A DNA stretch of 45,312 nucleotides, from positions 1 to 45,312 of the forward strand of contig NZ_QYTV02000012.1 of the NCBI RefSeq assembly GCF_003605385.1, read 5' to 3'. Shown in pieces: positions 1 to 9,105 of the stretch. Origin of the DNA: Siminovitchia acidinfaciens (GTDB lineage: Bacteria; Bacillota; Bacilli; Bacillales; Bacillaceae_C). Below the pieces are notes generated by a model, which had not been told where the DNA came from, did no database searches, and saw only the letters and a program-made list of their open reading frames with translations. A program made the position numbers and the translations under genes. Every line of letters begins with the position of its first letter. Within the stretch, counting starts at the first letter, position 1.

Positions 1-60
1 TTTCGTTTCGTTCAGTTTTCAAAGATCAAACTTGCAGTTGCTCTCTCGAGCAGCTTTTCT
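1..60 (-). other. rRNA operon leader (pre-16S type), operon lies off the left edge
   Basis: Read on the minus strand, positions 1-27 give GATCTTTGAAAACTGAAC followed by GAAACGAAA. This wording is typical of the processed leader just before 16S rRNA in Bacillus. It sits directly downstream of three tandem promoters pointing left. No mature rRNA sequence is inside the window, so the operon itself is inferred. Confidence 0.65.
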
Positions 61-89
61 ATTATACATCGTCGCCCGAAGTGCGTCAA
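61..89 (-). promoter_or_regulatory. rRNA-type promoter, proximal of three
   Basis: On the minus strand, -35 TTGACG (84-89), 17-base spacer, -10 TATAAT (61-66). The -35 is preceded by the AAAAGTTG stretch shared by all three tandem promoters. It drives transcription out of the left edge. Confidence 0.8.
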
Positions 90-137
90 CAACTTTTTTC
101 AAAAGTTTTTAACTCACTTTACCGGAGCAACTTTTCT

Positions 138-166
138 ATTGTAACTCGTCACCCGGAGTCTGTCAA
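138..166 (-). promoter_or_regulatory. rRNA-type promoter, middle of three
   Basis: On the minus strand, -35 TTGACA (161-166), 17-base spacer, -10 TACAAT (138-143). It is a near-duplicate of its neighbours, including the flanking GTTG before the -35 and AAAAGTTGCTC after the -10. The repeat period is about 77 bases. Confidence 0.8.
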
Positions 167-215
167 CAACTTTTTTTGAAGTTATTTACACGTCCTTGTT
201 CGGAGCAACTTTTAT

Positions 216-244
216 AATATAACACCCTGAGAATTTAAAGTCAA
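216..244 (-). promoter_or_regulatory. rRNA-type promoter, distal of three
   Basis: On the minus strand, -35 TTGACT (239-244), 17-base spacer, -10 TATATT (216-221), followed by the shared AAAAGTTGCTC sequence. Bases 245-351 beyond it hold no further recognisable signal. Confidence 0.75.
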
Positions 245-351
245 CAACTTTTTTGAAGTTGAATCGTGTTTTCTCATCCGCCTCAAAGCGTATTTAAATA
301 CTATCAGCTTTTCCTACACAGGTCAACACCCATTTTTAGTTTTTCTCACAT

Positions 352-386
352 AAAAAAAAGAGGATCTTCATTATATAAAGACCCTC
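352..386 (-). terminator. Rho-independent terminator of pbuG
   Basis: On the minus strand a 9-bp stem (GAGGGTCTT with AAGATCCTC, one G-U pair) is followed by eight T. It lies 11 bases past the pbuG stop and separates pbuG from the rRNA promoters. Confidence 0.85.
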
Positions 387-397
387 CAAAAAACTGA

Positions 398-1732
398 TTA
401 AAAAATGAATATGAAATATAGTACAAACACAAGGAAAAAGAAATACATAATAGGATGAATCTCTTTCGCTCTTCCTTTTACAATCATTGTAATCGGGTAA
501 AAGATAAATCCGATTCCTATACCTGTTGCGATTGAGTAGGTCAACGGCATAGCAATGATTATAAAGAATGCCGGAACGGCAATCTCAAACTTCTTCCAGT
601 CAATTCCACCGATTCCTGATACCATCAATACACCGACAATGATCAATGCTGGTGCGGTAACTGATGCTGTAATGACTCCCAGTAGTGGATAGAAGAATAG
701 CGACAACAAGAATAATAACGCTGTTACGATATTAGCAAACCCAGTCCGAGCCCCAGCAGCGACCCCTGCGGTTGATTCAATATATGATGTAGTAGTTGAT
801 GTTCCCAGAATGGCACCGACTACAGTTGCCGATGAATCCGCCAAAAGTGCTTTGCCCGCACGTGGAAGTTTGTTATCTTTCATTAAACCAGCCTGCTGCG
901 CAACCGCAACAAGCGTCCCTGCAGTATCAAAAAAGTCTACAAATAAAAATGTCAGTACGACAACAAGCAACTGCAAAGTAAACAAATCTCCCGGCGAATT
1001 GAAAATCGGTTCCAAAGCAGCACCGAAAGTCGGAGCGATACTTGGCACCGCACCAATAATGCCATCAGGCTTCGGAACAACGCCTACAATCATACCGATA
1101 ACACCTGTGATTAAAATACCGAAGAAAATACCACCTTTGATTCCACGCGTCATCAAAATAACAGTTATAACAATACCAACGATAGCAAGAAGTACATTTC
1201 CGTCTCTTAAATTTCCCAAACCTACCAAGACAGCATCATTATTAACAATAATGCCTGCGTTTTGGAATCCGACAAAAGTGATAAATAAGCCGATACCTGC
1301 ACCTACTGCAATTTTCAACTCGGCAGGTATTGAGTTAATAAGCATTTCCCGTATTCCGGTCAAGGTCAAGCAAATAAATATGAGGCCAGAGAACAACACC
1401 CCAGTCAACGCTGTTTGCCAGGGGATACCCATTGTAAGAATGACCGTATAGGCAAAGAAGGCATTCAGGCCCATCCCCGGTGCCAAGGCAATCGGATATC
1501 TTGCGATCACTCCCATCAATAGTGTACCGAGGGCTGCTGCCAAAGCTGTCGCAACGAACACGGAACCATGATCCATGCGCAAAGCATCAGGTAAATCTTT
1601 TACCGTATCCAACGCCAATGTAATAGGATTTAAAATCAGGATATAAGCCATAGATAAAAACGTCGTTAATCCGCCAATGATTTCCCGGCGGTAATTCGTA
1701 CCCAATTCATCAAACTTAAAATAGTTTTTCAA
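398..1732 (-). CDS. pbuG: hypoxanthine/guanine permease, NCS2 family (PbuG-like)
   Basis: Polytopic membrane transporter for uptake of hypoxanthine and guanine. The protein (444 residues) starts KNYFKFDELGT and continues GGLTTFLSMAYIL, which closely resembles B. subtilis PbuG as I recall it; it also has the family-typical DFFDTAGTL and SSATVVGA segments and about a dozen hydrophobic helices. An ATG at 1750 is in frame, but GGAGG lies between it and a TTG at 1732 (8-base spacer), and the TTG gives the family N-terminus, so 1732 is chosen. A guanine-type purine riboswitch and terminator lie upstream, so expression should fall when guanine is plentiful. The order guaA-pbuG is as in B. subtilis. 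Confidence 0.95.
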   Translation of the reverse strand: MKNYFKFDELGTNYRREIIGGLTTFLSMAYILILNPITLALDTVKDLPDALRMDHGSVFVATALAAALGTLLMGVIARYPIALAPGMGLNAFFAYTVILTMGIPWQTALTGVLFSGLIFICLTLTGIREMLINSIPAELKIAVGAGIGLFITFVGFQNAGIIVNNDAVLVGLGNLRDGNVLLAIVGIVITVILMTRGIKGGIFFGILITGVIGMIVGVVPKPDGIIGAVPSIAPTFGAALEPIFNSPGDLFTLQLLVVVLTFLFVDFFDTAGTLVAVAQQAGLMKDNKLPRAGKALLADSSATVVGAILGTSTTTSYIESTAGVAAGARTGFANIVTALLFLLSLFFYPLLGVITASVTAPALIIVGVLMVSGIGGIDWKKFEIAVPAFFIIIAMPLTYSIATGIGIGFIFYPITMIVKGRAKEIHPIMYFFFLVFVLYFIFIF

Positions 1733-1837
1733 AACTTTTGCCTCCAACATTAAGATCTTCTATAAATCTCTACCATTATAAAATATTTCCCCAATAACCA
1801 TCATAGATGCTCCTATTTCCGCCCCACCTTTTCTAAA

Positions 1838-1876
1838 AAATAAAAAACGCCTTAAGCTGTAATAGCTTAAGGCGTT
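1838..1876 (-). terminator. riboswitch expression-platform terminator before pbuG
   Basis: A perfect 13-bp stem (AACGCCTTAAGCT, loop ATTAC, AGCTTAAGGCGTT) is followed by TTTTTTATTTTTT on the minus strand. It lies between the purine aptamer and pbuG and is the expected off-state structure of the riboswitch. Confidence 0.92.
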
Positions 1877-2003
1877 GACTTGAGATAAGTTAATGAGGGA
1901 ATAATAACGATAAAGTAAAAATACAAAGGCGTCGCGGTGCATGCTCAGCGACAAGCCGCCGGCATTACCCTAAGATACATGAACCCGCCTTTGTTTCCCT
2001 GTC

Positions 2004-2072
2004 ATCTCGTAGTCAAGCTATTTACGGCAGCCTGGTAGAAACTCGCGGGCCATATCCCCGCAATTATACGAT
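2004..2072 (-). promoter_or_regulatory. purine riboswitch aptamer, guanine type
   Basis: The minus strand carries the purine aptamer signature: TCGTATAAT at the 5' side of P1, GATATGG after the P2 strand GCGGG, GTTTCTACC in the three-way junction, CCGTAAAT in loop 3, and GACTACGA closing P1. The base that pairs with the ligand (the C in GACTACGA) is C, which in this family means guanine or hypoxanthine; adenine switches have U there. It is followed by a perfect terminator hairpin and then pbuG, fitting transcription termination on guanine binding. Confidence 0.93.
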
Positions 2073-2097
2073 TAAATCGACAAATTCGCACTTGTTC

Positions 2098-2126
2098 ACT
2101 TTATCAGCATTATAACGGCGAGTCAA
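2098..2126 (-). promoter_or_regulatory. promoter of the riboswitch-pbuG transcript
   Basis: On the minus strand, -35 TTGACT (2121-2126), 17-base spacer, -10 TAAAGT (2098-2103), about 25 bases upstream of the aptamer. No clear terminator separates guaA from this promoter, so read-through from guaA into the riboswitch is also possible. Confidence 0.55.
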
Positions 2127-2133
2127 TACTTTA

Positions 2134-3690
2134 TTATTCCCACTCAATTGTGGATGGCGGCTTAGTTGTAATATCATATACGACCCGATTGACGTGGTCC
2201 ACCTCAGTAACAATTCTTGAAGAGATTTTCTCCAGAACTTCCCAAGGAATCCGCGCCCAATCGGAAGTCATTCCGTCGGTCGAATGAACGGCTCTAATCC
2301 CGATCATATGGTCGTACGTTCGAGCTTCATCTTTTTTTCCAACACTTCTGATCCCGGGCAAGACGGTGAAATATTGCCATATATCCCTATCAAGGCCGGC
2401 ATTTTTAATTTCTTCTCGTAAAATAAAGTCGGATTCACGAACTATTTTCAGCTTCTCTTCCGTTACTTCACCGAGTACCCTCACCCCGAGACCCGGTCCT
2501 GGGAACGGCTGACGCCAAACGATATCATCCGGCATGCCGAGCGCTGTTCCGAGTTCTCGGACTTCGTCTTTGAACAATGTATTCAGCGGCTCGATCAATT
2601 CAAATTCCATATCTTCCGGCAGTCCGCCGACATTATGATGGGATTTGATTGTTTGCGCTGTAGCAGTACCACTTTCAATAATATCCGGGTAAATTGTTCC
2701 CTGTGCAAGGAATTCGATGCCATCGAGCTTGGATGATTCATCATCAAACACATAGATAAACTCGTTACCGATAATTTTTCTCTTTTGTTCCGGATCAGAA
2801 ACCCCTTTGAGCTTGGACAAAAATCTTTCCTGTGCATCCACCTTGATAACGTTCATATTGAACCTATTAGTAAATGTCTCCATGACACTTTCAGCTTCTC
2901 CTTTACGGAGCAAGCCGTGGTCCACAAAGATGCAAGTAAGCTGATCACCGATAGCCCGATGCACCAAGACTGCAACCACAGAGGAATCAACCCCGCCGCT
3001 CAATGCACAAAGAACTTTCTTGTCGCCGACTGTTTCTTGGATCTTTTTCACTTCTGCTTCAATGAAATGTTCCATTGTCCAGCTTCCTGTACAATGGCAT
3101 AATCCGAACAGGAAGTTTTTCAGAAGTTCGCTACCGTGTTCGGTCTGCGCAGCTTCCGGATGAAACTGAACTCCATACATTTTCCGGTCCGTATTGCTGA
3201 TCGCTGCCACCGGAACAGATTCAGTTTCCGCATCGACAACAAACCCTGCAGGGATTTCTTCGATGACATCACCGTAACTCATTAACACGTCCATTTTTGC
3301 AGACAGGCCTTTGAACAACTCAGGACCTCCGTCTTTGATTGTTAAGGATGCCTGTTCGTACGTCCTTTCTCCTTTTCTTGCCACGCGTCCATCGAATTGG
3401 GCTGCAATCAACTGCATTCCGTAGCAAATGCCCAAAATTGGAACGTCAAGGGAAAAGATGTTTTTATCAATTGTGAGAGCATCGTCCGCATGAATATGTG
3501 CAGGGCCGCCGGATAGAATAATCCCTTTCGGATTAAGCTCTTTGATTTCTTCCGCAGTAATCGTGTGCGGGTGCAGTTCACTGTAAACTCCGAGCTCTCG
3601 TATTCGTCTTGCAATCTGCTGGTTAAAATGACTGCCGAAGTCGAGAACGACGATCATTTCTTGATTGTGCAATTCAGTTTTCTCTAGCAT
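2134..3690 (-). CDS. guaA: GMP synthase (glutamine-hydrolysing)
   Basis: Converts XMP to GMP with glutamine and ATP; last step of de novo guanine nucleotide synthesis. N-terminal class I amidotransferase with the nucleophile Cys in GICYGMQL and the His/Glu pair in GVQFHPEA; then the ATP pyrophosphatase domain with [10 protein letters not shown]; the C-terminus ends IEWE as is usual for GuaA. The open frame extends upstream to 3804, but GGAGG stands 7 bases before the ATG at 3690, giving 518 residues, close to the usual 513. The extra 38 residues upstream are basic and unlike GuaA. Downstream of yebA; it may also have its own promoter at 3776-3804. Confidence 0.96.
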   Translation of the reverse strand: MLEKTELHNQEMIVVLDFGSHFNQQIARRIRELGVYSELHPHTITAEEIKELNPKGIILSGGPAHIHADDALTIDKNIFSLDVPILGICYGMQLIAAQFDGRVARKGERTYEQASLTIKDGGPELFKGLSAKMDVLMSYGDVIEEIPAGFVVDAETESVPVAAISNTDRKMYGVQFHPEAAQTEHGSELLKNFLFGLCHCTGSWTMEHFIEAEVKKIQETVGDKKVLCALSGGVDSSVVAVLVHRAIGDQLTCIFVDHGLLRKGEAESVMETFTNRFNMNVIKVDAQERFLSKLKGVSDPEQKRKIIGNEFIYVFDDESSKLDGIEFLAQGTIYPDIIESGTATAQTIKSHHNVGGLPEDMEFELIEPLNTLFKDEVRELGTALGMPDDIVWRQPFPGPGLGVRVLGEVTEEKLKIVRESDFILREEIKNAGLDRDIWQYFTVLPGIRSVGKKDEARTYDHMIGIRAVHSTDGMTSDWARIPWEVLEKISSRIVTEVDHVNRVVYDITTKPPSTIEWE

Positions 3691-3775
3691 TCCGGACCCT
3701 CCATCTTTTTTTGGAAATTTGTACTCTGGATAACTTTGCGAACGTGCTGTGCCGTACATCCTATCATACTTTTTC

Positions 3776-3804
3776 ATCTTATCCATTTTTTTACTCATGG
3801 TCAA
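3776..3804 (-). promoter_or_regulatory. possible guaA promoter overlapping the yebA stop
   Basis: On the minus strand, -35 TTGACC (3799-3804), 17-base spacer, -10 TAAGAT (3776-3781). It would give guaA a leader of about 80 bases, independent of the yeaC-yebA transcript. Sequence match only. Confidence 0.4.
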
Positions 3805-5981
3805 TTCCTTGTTTTCTTAATTAAATTTTCCCATAATTCCCTACTATATTCCCACTCGGCGGATGCTTTGCCTCCGCCGTAGACAAGTTTTTCATATCGC
3901 TCTGTCAATTGGCTCATTTCTTCCGAATCAAAGTGTCTATCAATGTATGCTGCATAGCTTCGCAATGTCTGTCCGGGCTTTCGCTTTAATCCGAAGCTGT
4001 CAAATCGTTTCAGTAATGTTTCATATGCTTCGGCAAAAGCTGATTCTTCCTGCCTTTTTTTGAATTTCCATATCAAATAGCGCGGCACCCAGCGGTCTCT
4101 GCTTAGCAACAGTCCGACAGCTGTCAAACTGATTACGATGATCGCAAGACCTATGGCACCCCAGTATTTATAAAAGAACTTGGCCACTTTTAATTCTTTT
4201 ACTATTACATCTTTATTGGTTTCTTCTGCTTCCGATCCTTTTTCATCCGGCTGGCTTTCAATAGATTCCGTTGATTCCTCATTGGAAGCCGAAACGGAAG
4301 TTGATCCTGTTTGCTCATCATTTATGATGGTGGTGGGGTTATTAAACCCTTTCGTCGGTTCAAACGGGACCCACCCCATTGTCGGGAAAAGAACTTCAAC
4401 CCATGAATGGGCTTCATTGTTTGTTACCTCATAAACCCTGTAGTCATCCCCGGCTGATCCTTTGTACTTTCCCGGAGCATAACCCTTTACCCATCTTGCG
4501 GGAATATCCAATGACCGCAGCATGACTACCATTGACGTGGAAAAGTTATCGCAATATCCTCTTTTTGTATCAAAGAGGAATTGATCCACGTAATCTTCGT
4601 CTTTAGCAGGAATAGCCACACGGGTTTGATCATATGAAAATTCACCGGTTTGAAAGTGTTTTTCGATAGCTCGCGCCTTATCATACCAACTATCGTATTC
4701 GTCCGTCAGCTCCCTTGCCAAGTCATGGACACGCTCAGGCAAAGTTTCAGGCAGCTGGGTATACTGTTTTTTCAGTCCGGAATAGTCCTCTTCCTTAGGC
4801 AGGTCGTTTATTCCCCTCAGTTCTTTCATGCTGTATGAGGCCGGTCTGTAATAGATGGTGTACTTATTAAGCCGCGCTTCATTTCCATCAATGGTAAAAG
4901 GGCTGATTTTATCCAGATTTAAATCATATCGAAGAAATCCGGTTTTATCCTCATCTTTCTCTATAGAAAGAAAGCCATATGGCCTAACTACATGCGGGTA
5001 CACGATGTCAAATTCAAACCGCGCTTCCCTTACAGGATGATTGCTTGGTGAAAGATCAATAGGATTTTTATCGCCATACTGAATTGCCGTCGGTGCCACT
5101 CTTTGGTTGGAAGTCACCCAGCCTTTTCCAGTGTATAAATCCTTCGTTTCTATTTTCCAATATTGTCTGGCAGGGGTCGTTACAGTAAAAACAACCCTAT
5201 CATCATTGATGAAAGGTCCGCCTAACTGCGAATCATCAATCCCATATCCAATTTTGGAGACCCCTGTCCCTCTCATATTTTCCGCTTTCGATTCCATAAA
5301 TGGCACAGGGTCAGGCCAGACTGGAGCAGCTTTAGGTGACAGATAGCCAATGACCACCCCGAAACTGACCATCGCAGCCAAAGGAACCATCCACCGCAGC
5401 ATCAATTGGTATTGCCCGGACATACGCTCCTTTTCCAGCATTCTTTTAAAAAACAAGAGGCCCAGGAGAGTGAATCCAATGATGACAATCCGGACAATCG
5501 CACGGTCCGCTTTATATTCCGTAAATGTATCAAGCAATGTGATATAAAAGATGGTCATTAAATAAAAGACAAATATTTTTCTTTTGATCGTCAGCCAATA
5601 CCTCAACAAATACGTAATTTGCCAAAGCAGTAGAAAAAAGAGCAGACTTCTGAACAGGGGTGTAAGGTCAAGCCAGTCTCTAGATAAGACCAAGATAGCA
5701 TTAGCTCTAATTTCATTGAAAAAATGGACAAACCATGGAAACGGGCCAAGCCCACCCGCAAATATGGAAAAAAGAGCATATAGAATAAAAGCTCCTTTTA
5801 CCGGCCATGTGACAAACCAAGGAGCCTGAAAAAAATTCAGACACAATGACACGACGACAAAAATGATAAAATAATGTACTTCGCTCGTCTGTGTAATTTG
5901 CTCTAGCGGCAAAAGCCACTCCCAGAGAAGAACGAAACCCAGAGTATATAAAATAAATGCGAAGCCGCGGCTGCTATTCAC
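3801..5981 (-). CDS. yebA: membrane transglutaminase-like protein (YebA-like)
   Basis: About 726 residues. Roughly six N-terminal membrane helices, then an extracytoplasmic domain with a transglutaminase-like core: the Cys in [10 protein letters not shown], the His in [10 protein letters not shown], and the Asp/Glu region around WVPFEPT. A further membrane helix (near TVGLLLS) and a cytoplasmic tail resembling DUF4129 follow. Substrate unknown. The longest frame begins with TTG at 6014 inside yeaD, but a GTG at 5981 has GGGGGTGA 7 bases upstream and overlaps the yeaD stop by 4 bases (GTGA), so translational coupling is likely. MoxR ATPase, DUF58 and transglutaminase genes commonly occur together. 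Confidence 0.88.
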   Translation of the reverse strand: MNSSRGFAFILYTLGFVLLWEWLLPLEQITQTSEVHYFIIFVVVSLCLNFFQAPWFVTWPVKGAFILYALFSIFAGGLGPFPWFVHFFNEIRANAILVLSRDWLDLTPLFRSLLFFLLLWQITYLLRYWLTIKRKIFVFYLMTIFYITLLDTFTEYKADRAIVRIVIIGFTLLGLLFFKRMLEKERMSGQYQLMLRWMVPLAAMVSFGVVIGYLSPKAAPVWPDPVPFMESKAENMRGTGVSKIGYGIDDSQLGGPFINDDRVVFTVTTPARQYWKIETKDLYTGKGWVTSNQRVAPTAIQYGDKNPIDLSPSNHPVREARFEFDIVYPHVVRPYGFLSIEKDEDKTGFLRYDLNLDKISPFTIDGNEARLNKYTIYYRPASYSMKELRGINDLPKEEDYSGLKKQYTQLPETLPERVHDLARELTDEYDSWYDKARAIEKHFQTGEFSYDQTRVAIPAKDEDYVDQFLFDTKRGYCDNFSTSMVVMLRSLDIPARWVKGYAPGKYKGSAGDDYRVYEVTNNEAHSWVEVLFPTMGWVPFEPTKGFNNPTTIINDEQTGSTSVSASNEESTESIESQPDEKGSEAEETNKDVIVKELKVAKFFYKYWGAIGLAIIVISLTAVGLLLSRDRWVPRYLIWKFKKRQEESAFAEAYETLLKRFDSFGLKRKPGQTLRSYAAYIDRHFDSEEMSQLTERYEKLVYGGGKASAEWEYSRELWENLIKKTRN

Positions 5982-7186
5982 GCCTGCTTCACCCCCACAA
6001 ATGCACTTTTCCAATTTTCCCCATCTACTATATGGACAATCACACCATTTCCGCTTGCAGTGGCCGCCATAGCCGTTTCTTCCGGCGTTAATTTTTCTTT
6101 CTTGCCCTTCACAACATAAATGACCATCAAGCCTTTTTGCCCAATCAGTTTTCCGGCCCCGTCTATCAAGGGTTTCGATATCCTGGAGGTGATGGCAGCA
6201 AAAACAGTCGGCTGCCCCGCCAAAGCTGGTTCTACAAAATGTTTTTCCAATGATAAGGAACTGTCCGGTTTTACCTTAGCCAGATGATAAAATATAGTCC
6301 TTTCCTGTCTTTCTCCGCCGCTGGAAGGGATAAACACTTTTTCTTTTCCGGGAAGAAAAAGTCCAGTTTCACCGCCATTCCTTAAGACAGTCCTGGCTGC
6401 CGATGCTGCAAATTCAACTAGAAGCTCAAATTGTTCCGCAGGCATAAGGTCCAATATAATCAGTAGATCACCGGACTCCCTCATTTCAAATTCCTTTGTC
6501 ATCATTTCATTGGACCTGGCAGATGCTTTCCAATCAATCCAGGAAAAGCGGTCCCCCGGGATGTATTCCCGGATTCCCGCAACAATCGAAGCATCATTTT
6601 GCAATTTTGTTCCTGACAAGATTCCGCCCTGCTCAAGCATACTACGGAACGATTTATAGAACATTTCATCATAAGAGGGGTAGACAAGAATGCTTTGTTT
6701 GCAGGGAAACTGTTTTTCTTTTTCCAAAAGCCCCAGTGCATCTCCCGTTTTAATCCTTACACCTGTAAAAAAATGCTCTCCGCGAGAAGCATTTCTGATC
6801 GTGTACGTCGCCTTCAACCTTCTTTTAAAACCAGGAAAATACATCCGCTTGATATCATGTTGATTGAGTGAGCCTGACATGCCATCTTCGATGAGTAGAA
6901 AAAGGAGAGGAAACGGAAGCTTTCTTGTTAATATTAGAGTTACGTCAATCGAGTCGCCTGCACTGTATACTCTTGATGGAAGGATCCTTTCGGTTTGAAA
7001 TTTCATGGGGTAAAAAAAGAGAAGTATTGAATACAACGCAAACGGCAAAAAGCTGAAAAACAAAAACCAGCTGACAAATCCGCCTTGAAACATAGCATAA
7101 GTAAATACAAAAGCCAGCAGAATAAACAGAATAACTAGAGAAACAGCCGGCTTCACCTTGCTTAATTTACGCAAAAACGCGGCCAT
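5978..7186 (-). CDS. yeaD: DUF58 domain protein (YeaD-like)
   Basis: 402 residues. Two N-terminal membrane helices (residues about 14-60), then a large soluble part with the DUF58 hallmark: GDRFSWIDWKASAR, then LLIILD, the start of a VWA-like fold. DUF58 proteins usually pair with a MoxR ATPase encoded just upstream, as here (yeaC ends one base before this start). The function of the B. subtilis counterpart is not established as far as I know; a chaperone-like or envelope-related role is inferred from the family. Confidence 0.88.
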   Translation of the reverse strand: MAAFLRKLSKVKPAVSLVILFILLAFVFTYAMFQGGFVSWFLFFSFLPFALYSILLFFYPMKFQTERILPSRVYSAGDSIDVTLILTRKLPFPLLFLLIEDGMSGSLNQHDIKRMYFPGFKRRLKATYTIRNASRGEHFFTGVRIKTGDALGLLEKEKQFPCKQSILVYPSYDEMFYKSFRSMLEQGGILSGTKLQNDASIVAGIREYIPGDRFSWIDWKASARSNEMMTKEFEMRESGDLLIILDLMPAEQFELLVEFAASAARTVLRNGGETGLFLPGKEKVFIPSSGGERQERTIFYHLAKVKPDSSLSLEKHFVEPALAGQPTVFAAITSRISKPLIDGAGKLIGQKGLMVIYVVKGKKEKLTPEETAMAATASGNGVIVHIVDGENWKSAFVGVKQA

Positions 7187-7187
7187 T

Positions 7188-8144
7188 TTATTTCACAGCC
7201 CTCTTCACCGGAACGCGAATCCTTGTAAGCATCGTTTCTATGATTTTTTCTGCTGTAGCGCCTCGGTACTTCGCTTCCGAGTTTAATATCAAGCGGTGGC
7301 AAAACACATAAGGTGCCATATATTGGACATCATCAGGCAAAACAAAGTCACGCCCCGATAAAAACGCCAGAGCCTGAGATGCTTTTAATAAAGCTATCGA
7401 TGCCCGGGGGCTTACTCCAAGCTGTACCTGTGGATGGGACCTTGTTTTGCTTGCAAGTTCGACGATGTACTGCTTAACTGTCTCTTCAACGAAAATATCC
7501 TTCACCTGGCGTTGCAAGTTTTTTAAATCATCCAGGGAAATCACCGGCTGCAAGTCCTCGATCGGAGGAGTTTTTTGGCTTCTTGTCAGCATTTCCACTT
7601 CTTCCTCTGGACTTGGATAACCCATCTCAAGCTTCAATAAAAAGCGGTCCAACTGCGCTTCAGGAAGCGGATACGTTCCTTCATATTCAATCGGGTTTTG
7701 AGTAGCCATCACAAAAAAAGGTTTCTCCATATTCAATGTGACACCATCAATCGTTACGCTATGCTCTTCCATTGCTTCCAGCAAGGCAGACTGAGTCTTT
7801 GGCGATGTCCGGTTAATCTCATCTGCCAAAATGATATTCCCCATGATGGGACCCGGACGGAAAGTAAATTCCATTTCTTTCGGGTTGTAGATAGAAACAC
7901 CGACTACATCTGAAGGCAGTAGATCGGGGGTGAATTGAATCCTCTTGAACTCAGCATTCATTGACCTTGATAGGGCTTTGACCATCATCGTCTTTCCTAC
8001 CCCGGGAACGTCTTCCAATAGCACATGGCCCTCTGCAAGCAAAGCAACGAGACAAAGTCTGACCACTTCTGTTTTTCCAATCATTACCTTTTCAATGTTT
8101 TGGATAATTTTCTTGATTTGCTGCTGGGTTATCTCGACTGTCAT
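7188..8144 (-). CDS. yeaC: MoxR-family AAA+ ATPase (YeaC-like)
   Basis: About 318 residues. AAA+ core with Walker A (VPGVGKTMM), Walker B (ILADEINR), sensor 1 (MATQNP) and an arginine-rich region (EAQLDRFLLK), then the C-terminal AAA lid. MoxR ATPases act as chaperones that mature VWA-containing partners; the DUF58 protein directly downstream is the likely partner. A GTG start at 8153 is in frame, but the ATG at 8144 has AGGTGA 5 bases upstream and is preferred. First gene of the unit yeaC-yeaD-yebA(-guaA). Confidence 0.92.
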   Translation of the reverse strand: MTVEITQQQIKKIIQNIEKVMIGKTEVVRLCLVALLAEGHVLLEDVPGVGKTMMVKALSRSMNAEFKRIQFTPDLLPSDVVGVSIYNPKEMEFTFRPGPIMGNIILADEINRTSPKTQSALLEAMEEHSVTIDGVTLNMEKPFFVMATQNPIEYEGTYPLPEAQLDRFLLKLEMGYPSPEEEVEMLTRSQKTPPIEDLQPVISLDDLKNLQRQVKDIFVEETVKQYIVELASKTRSHPQVQLGVSPRASIALLKASQALAFLSGRDFVLPDDVQYMAPYVFCHRLILNSEAKYRGATAEKIIETMLTRIRVPVKRAVK

Positions 8145-8217
8145 ATCATTCACCTGCCTTATGTTCTATCAAACTCAAAGACTTTCACAAATTTTCACAC
8201 AAAAATACACCAAGAGA

Positions 8218-8245
8218 AAGTGAACAGGGACATCCCCGTTCACTT
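8218..8245 (-). terminator. terminator of the NAD salvage operon
   Basis: Hairpin AAGTGAACGGGG ... CCCTGTTCACTT on the minus strand, 5 bases after the nadE stop. The T-rich tail is weak (TCTCTT), so it may be leaky. It also sits upstream of yeaC. Confidence 0.55.
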
Positions 8246-8250
8246 AATAG

Positions 8251-9075
8251 TCATTTCCAGAAGTCGTCAAACACGTTGATTGGCAAATGCCGCTTATGCT
8301 CCGATTTCCGGAATAAAGCTTCGATGGTGTTCTTTGCTGTATCAGAAACTTGTTTTCCTTCCAAATAATCATCAATGTCATCATAAGAAACCCCAAGTGC
8401 CACTTCATCTGCGAGCATCGGGCGGTCATCTTCCAAATCAGCGGTTGGGATTTTCGTGTATAAATGCTCAGGGCAGCCAAGTTCTTCCAATAGGGCTCTT
8501 CCCTGCCTTTTATTCAGCCGGAAAATCGGCACGACGTCAGATGCTCCATCGCCATATTTCGTAAAAAATCCAGTTAAAGCTTCGGCGGCATGGTCCGTCC
8601 CCAATACGACACACCCATTCATAGCGGCAATACTGTATTGAGCCTTCATCCTTTCACGGGCCTTTTCATTCCCTTTTGTGAAATCGGAAACTTTGACTCC
8701 GGCCTTTTCCAATGAAGCTACACTTGCATCAACCGCCGGTTTGATATTCACGTCGTATGTGACGGAAGGCTGGATAAACTCAAGGGCATCGTCAACATCT
8801 TTTGAATCGCTTTGAATTCCGTACGGAAGTTTGACAGCGATGAATTTATATTTTTGTGTTTCGTTTGTTGCATTCAATTCATCCACAGCTATCTGAGCGA
8901 GCTTTCCTACAAGTGTGGAGTCCTGCCCCCCAGAAATACCGAGCACATAACCGTTAAAAATAGCATTCACTTCCATGTACTCTTTTAAAAAATCCACACT
9001 GATACGGATTTCTTCTTTCGGATCAATCTTGGGCTTCACTTTCAATTCTTCAATGATCTTCCGTTGTATATCCAC
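8251..9075 (-). CDS. nadE: NH3-dependent NAD+ synthetase
   Basis: Converts nicotinate adenine dinucleotide to NAD with ATP and ammonia. 274 residues, the usual length of the ammonia-dependent form (no glutaminase domain). The ATP pyrophosphatase loop is [11 protein letters not shown] near residue 46; [22 protein letters not shown] and FRLNKRQGR segments match NadE. GTG start with AGGAGG upstream. Last gene of the operon, 30 bases after pncB. Confidence 0.96.
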   Translation of the reverse strand: MDIQRKIIEELKVKPKIDPKEEIRISVDFLKEYMEVNAIFNGYVLGISGGQDSTLVGKLAQIAVDELNATNETQKYKFIAVKLPYGIQSDSKDVDDALEFIQPSVTYDVNIKPAVDASVASLEKAGVKVSDFTKGNEKARERMKAQYSIAAMNGCVVLGTDHAAEALTGFFTKYGDGASDVVPIFRLNKRQGRALLEELGCPEHLYTKIPTADLEDDRPMLADEVALGVSYDDIDDYLEGKQVSDTAKNTIEALFRKSEHKRHLPINVFDDFWK

Positions 9076-9105
9076 GGTGGGGTGCCTCCTTCTTAAGCCT
9101 GTATG

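Noticed and set aside
810-1451. 213-residue ORF antisense to pbuG
   Set aside because: Low-complexity translation of a membrane protein gene read backwards; no start signals.
1760-1954. 64-residue ORF between pbuG and the aptamer
   Set aside because: It lies across the riboswitch expression platform and terminator and has no ribosome binding site.
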